Positions 42,470 through 42,471 of a stretch of DNA of 42,471 nt are shown one piece after another (positions within the stretch are counted from its first letter, which is position 1; every line of letters starts with the position of its first letter). The notes beneath the pieces are model-generated. The model was given only the letters and a program-made list of their open reading frames with translations. It was not told the DNA's origin and ran no database searches. The translations under genes and the position numbers were made by a program. This DNA is from Mediterranea sp. (in: CFB group bacteria) (GTDB lineage: Bacteria > Bacteroidota > Bacteroidia > Bacteroidales > Bacteroidaceae), in the NCBI GenBank assembly GCA_031287715.1, contig JAITSN010000039.1, positions 1-42,471 on the forward strand, in the 5' to 3' direction.

Positions 42470-42471
42470 GA

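Noticed and set aside
1-42471. tRNA or rRNA genes
   Set aside because: No cloverleaf-like sequence with a T-loop consensus and no rRNA segments were noticed by eye in the intergenic regions; a dedicated covariance search was not possible.

Overview
The window looks like chromosomal DNA from a Bacteroidales (Bacteroidota) member. The evidence is a 1360-residue hybrid two-component regulator of the polysaccharide-utilisation type, Bacteroidota-restricted families (DUF4834, DUF6261-like), a FISUMP-domain (TIGR02145) surface protein, several TAnnTTTG-type -7 elements typical of the Bacteroidota primary sigma factor, and the block DUF177-rpmF-fabH-era-der. The genus cannot be fixed from the sequence alone.

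Bases 1-17900 are mostly housekeeping. The plus-strand run DUF177-rpmF-fabH-era-der ends at a hairpin shared with a convergent 49-codon minus-strand ORF. A repeat-rich non-coding stretch (4680-5007) follows. Next come an acetyltransferase-like gene, parE, coaD and a tail-specific protease. The minus-strand phospholipid operon psd-pssA-DUF4834 lies tail-to-tail with the protease gene. Then come dnaE and a secreted GH36 alpha-galactosidase.

Bases 18000-25000 hold a secreted GH105 unsaturated-uronyl hydrolase, the hybrid regulator and a cardiolipin synthase, all on the minus strand. The two glycosidases and the regulator look like a minimal glycan-use locus without susC/susD. Bases 24955-26780 are repeat-rich. 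They hold AT-rich simple repeats able to fold back and, after a DUF6261-like gene, thirteen exactly phased 42-bp dyad-containing units.

Bases 26962-41333 form an unusual minus-strand cluster. In transcription order it encodes a lipoprotein, a three-helix membrane protein, a tubulin/FtsZ-like GTPase, a 1150-residue actin/Hsp70-fold (ASKHA) ATPase, a second protein that looks like a degenerate ASKHA module followed by coiled coil, TPR-like and proline-rich segments, two TerD proteins, a membrane-spanning protein with TerD-like FNLSK tags and a Cpl-7-like C-terminus, a four-motif TerB/EF-hand-like protein, a small membrane protein and a calcium P-type ATPase. I read it as a calcium-linked envelope or stress system that couples TerD proteins to two cytoskeleton-like NTPases and probably to the cell wall. 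This is the best candidate for an undescribed system here.

The last 640 bases hold the 3' part of a FISUMP gene. Its final ~53 codons before the conserved end are GC-rich and dominated by NNC codons, the pattern expected of a diversity-generating-retroelement variable region. No reverse transcriptase or template repeat is visible in the window.
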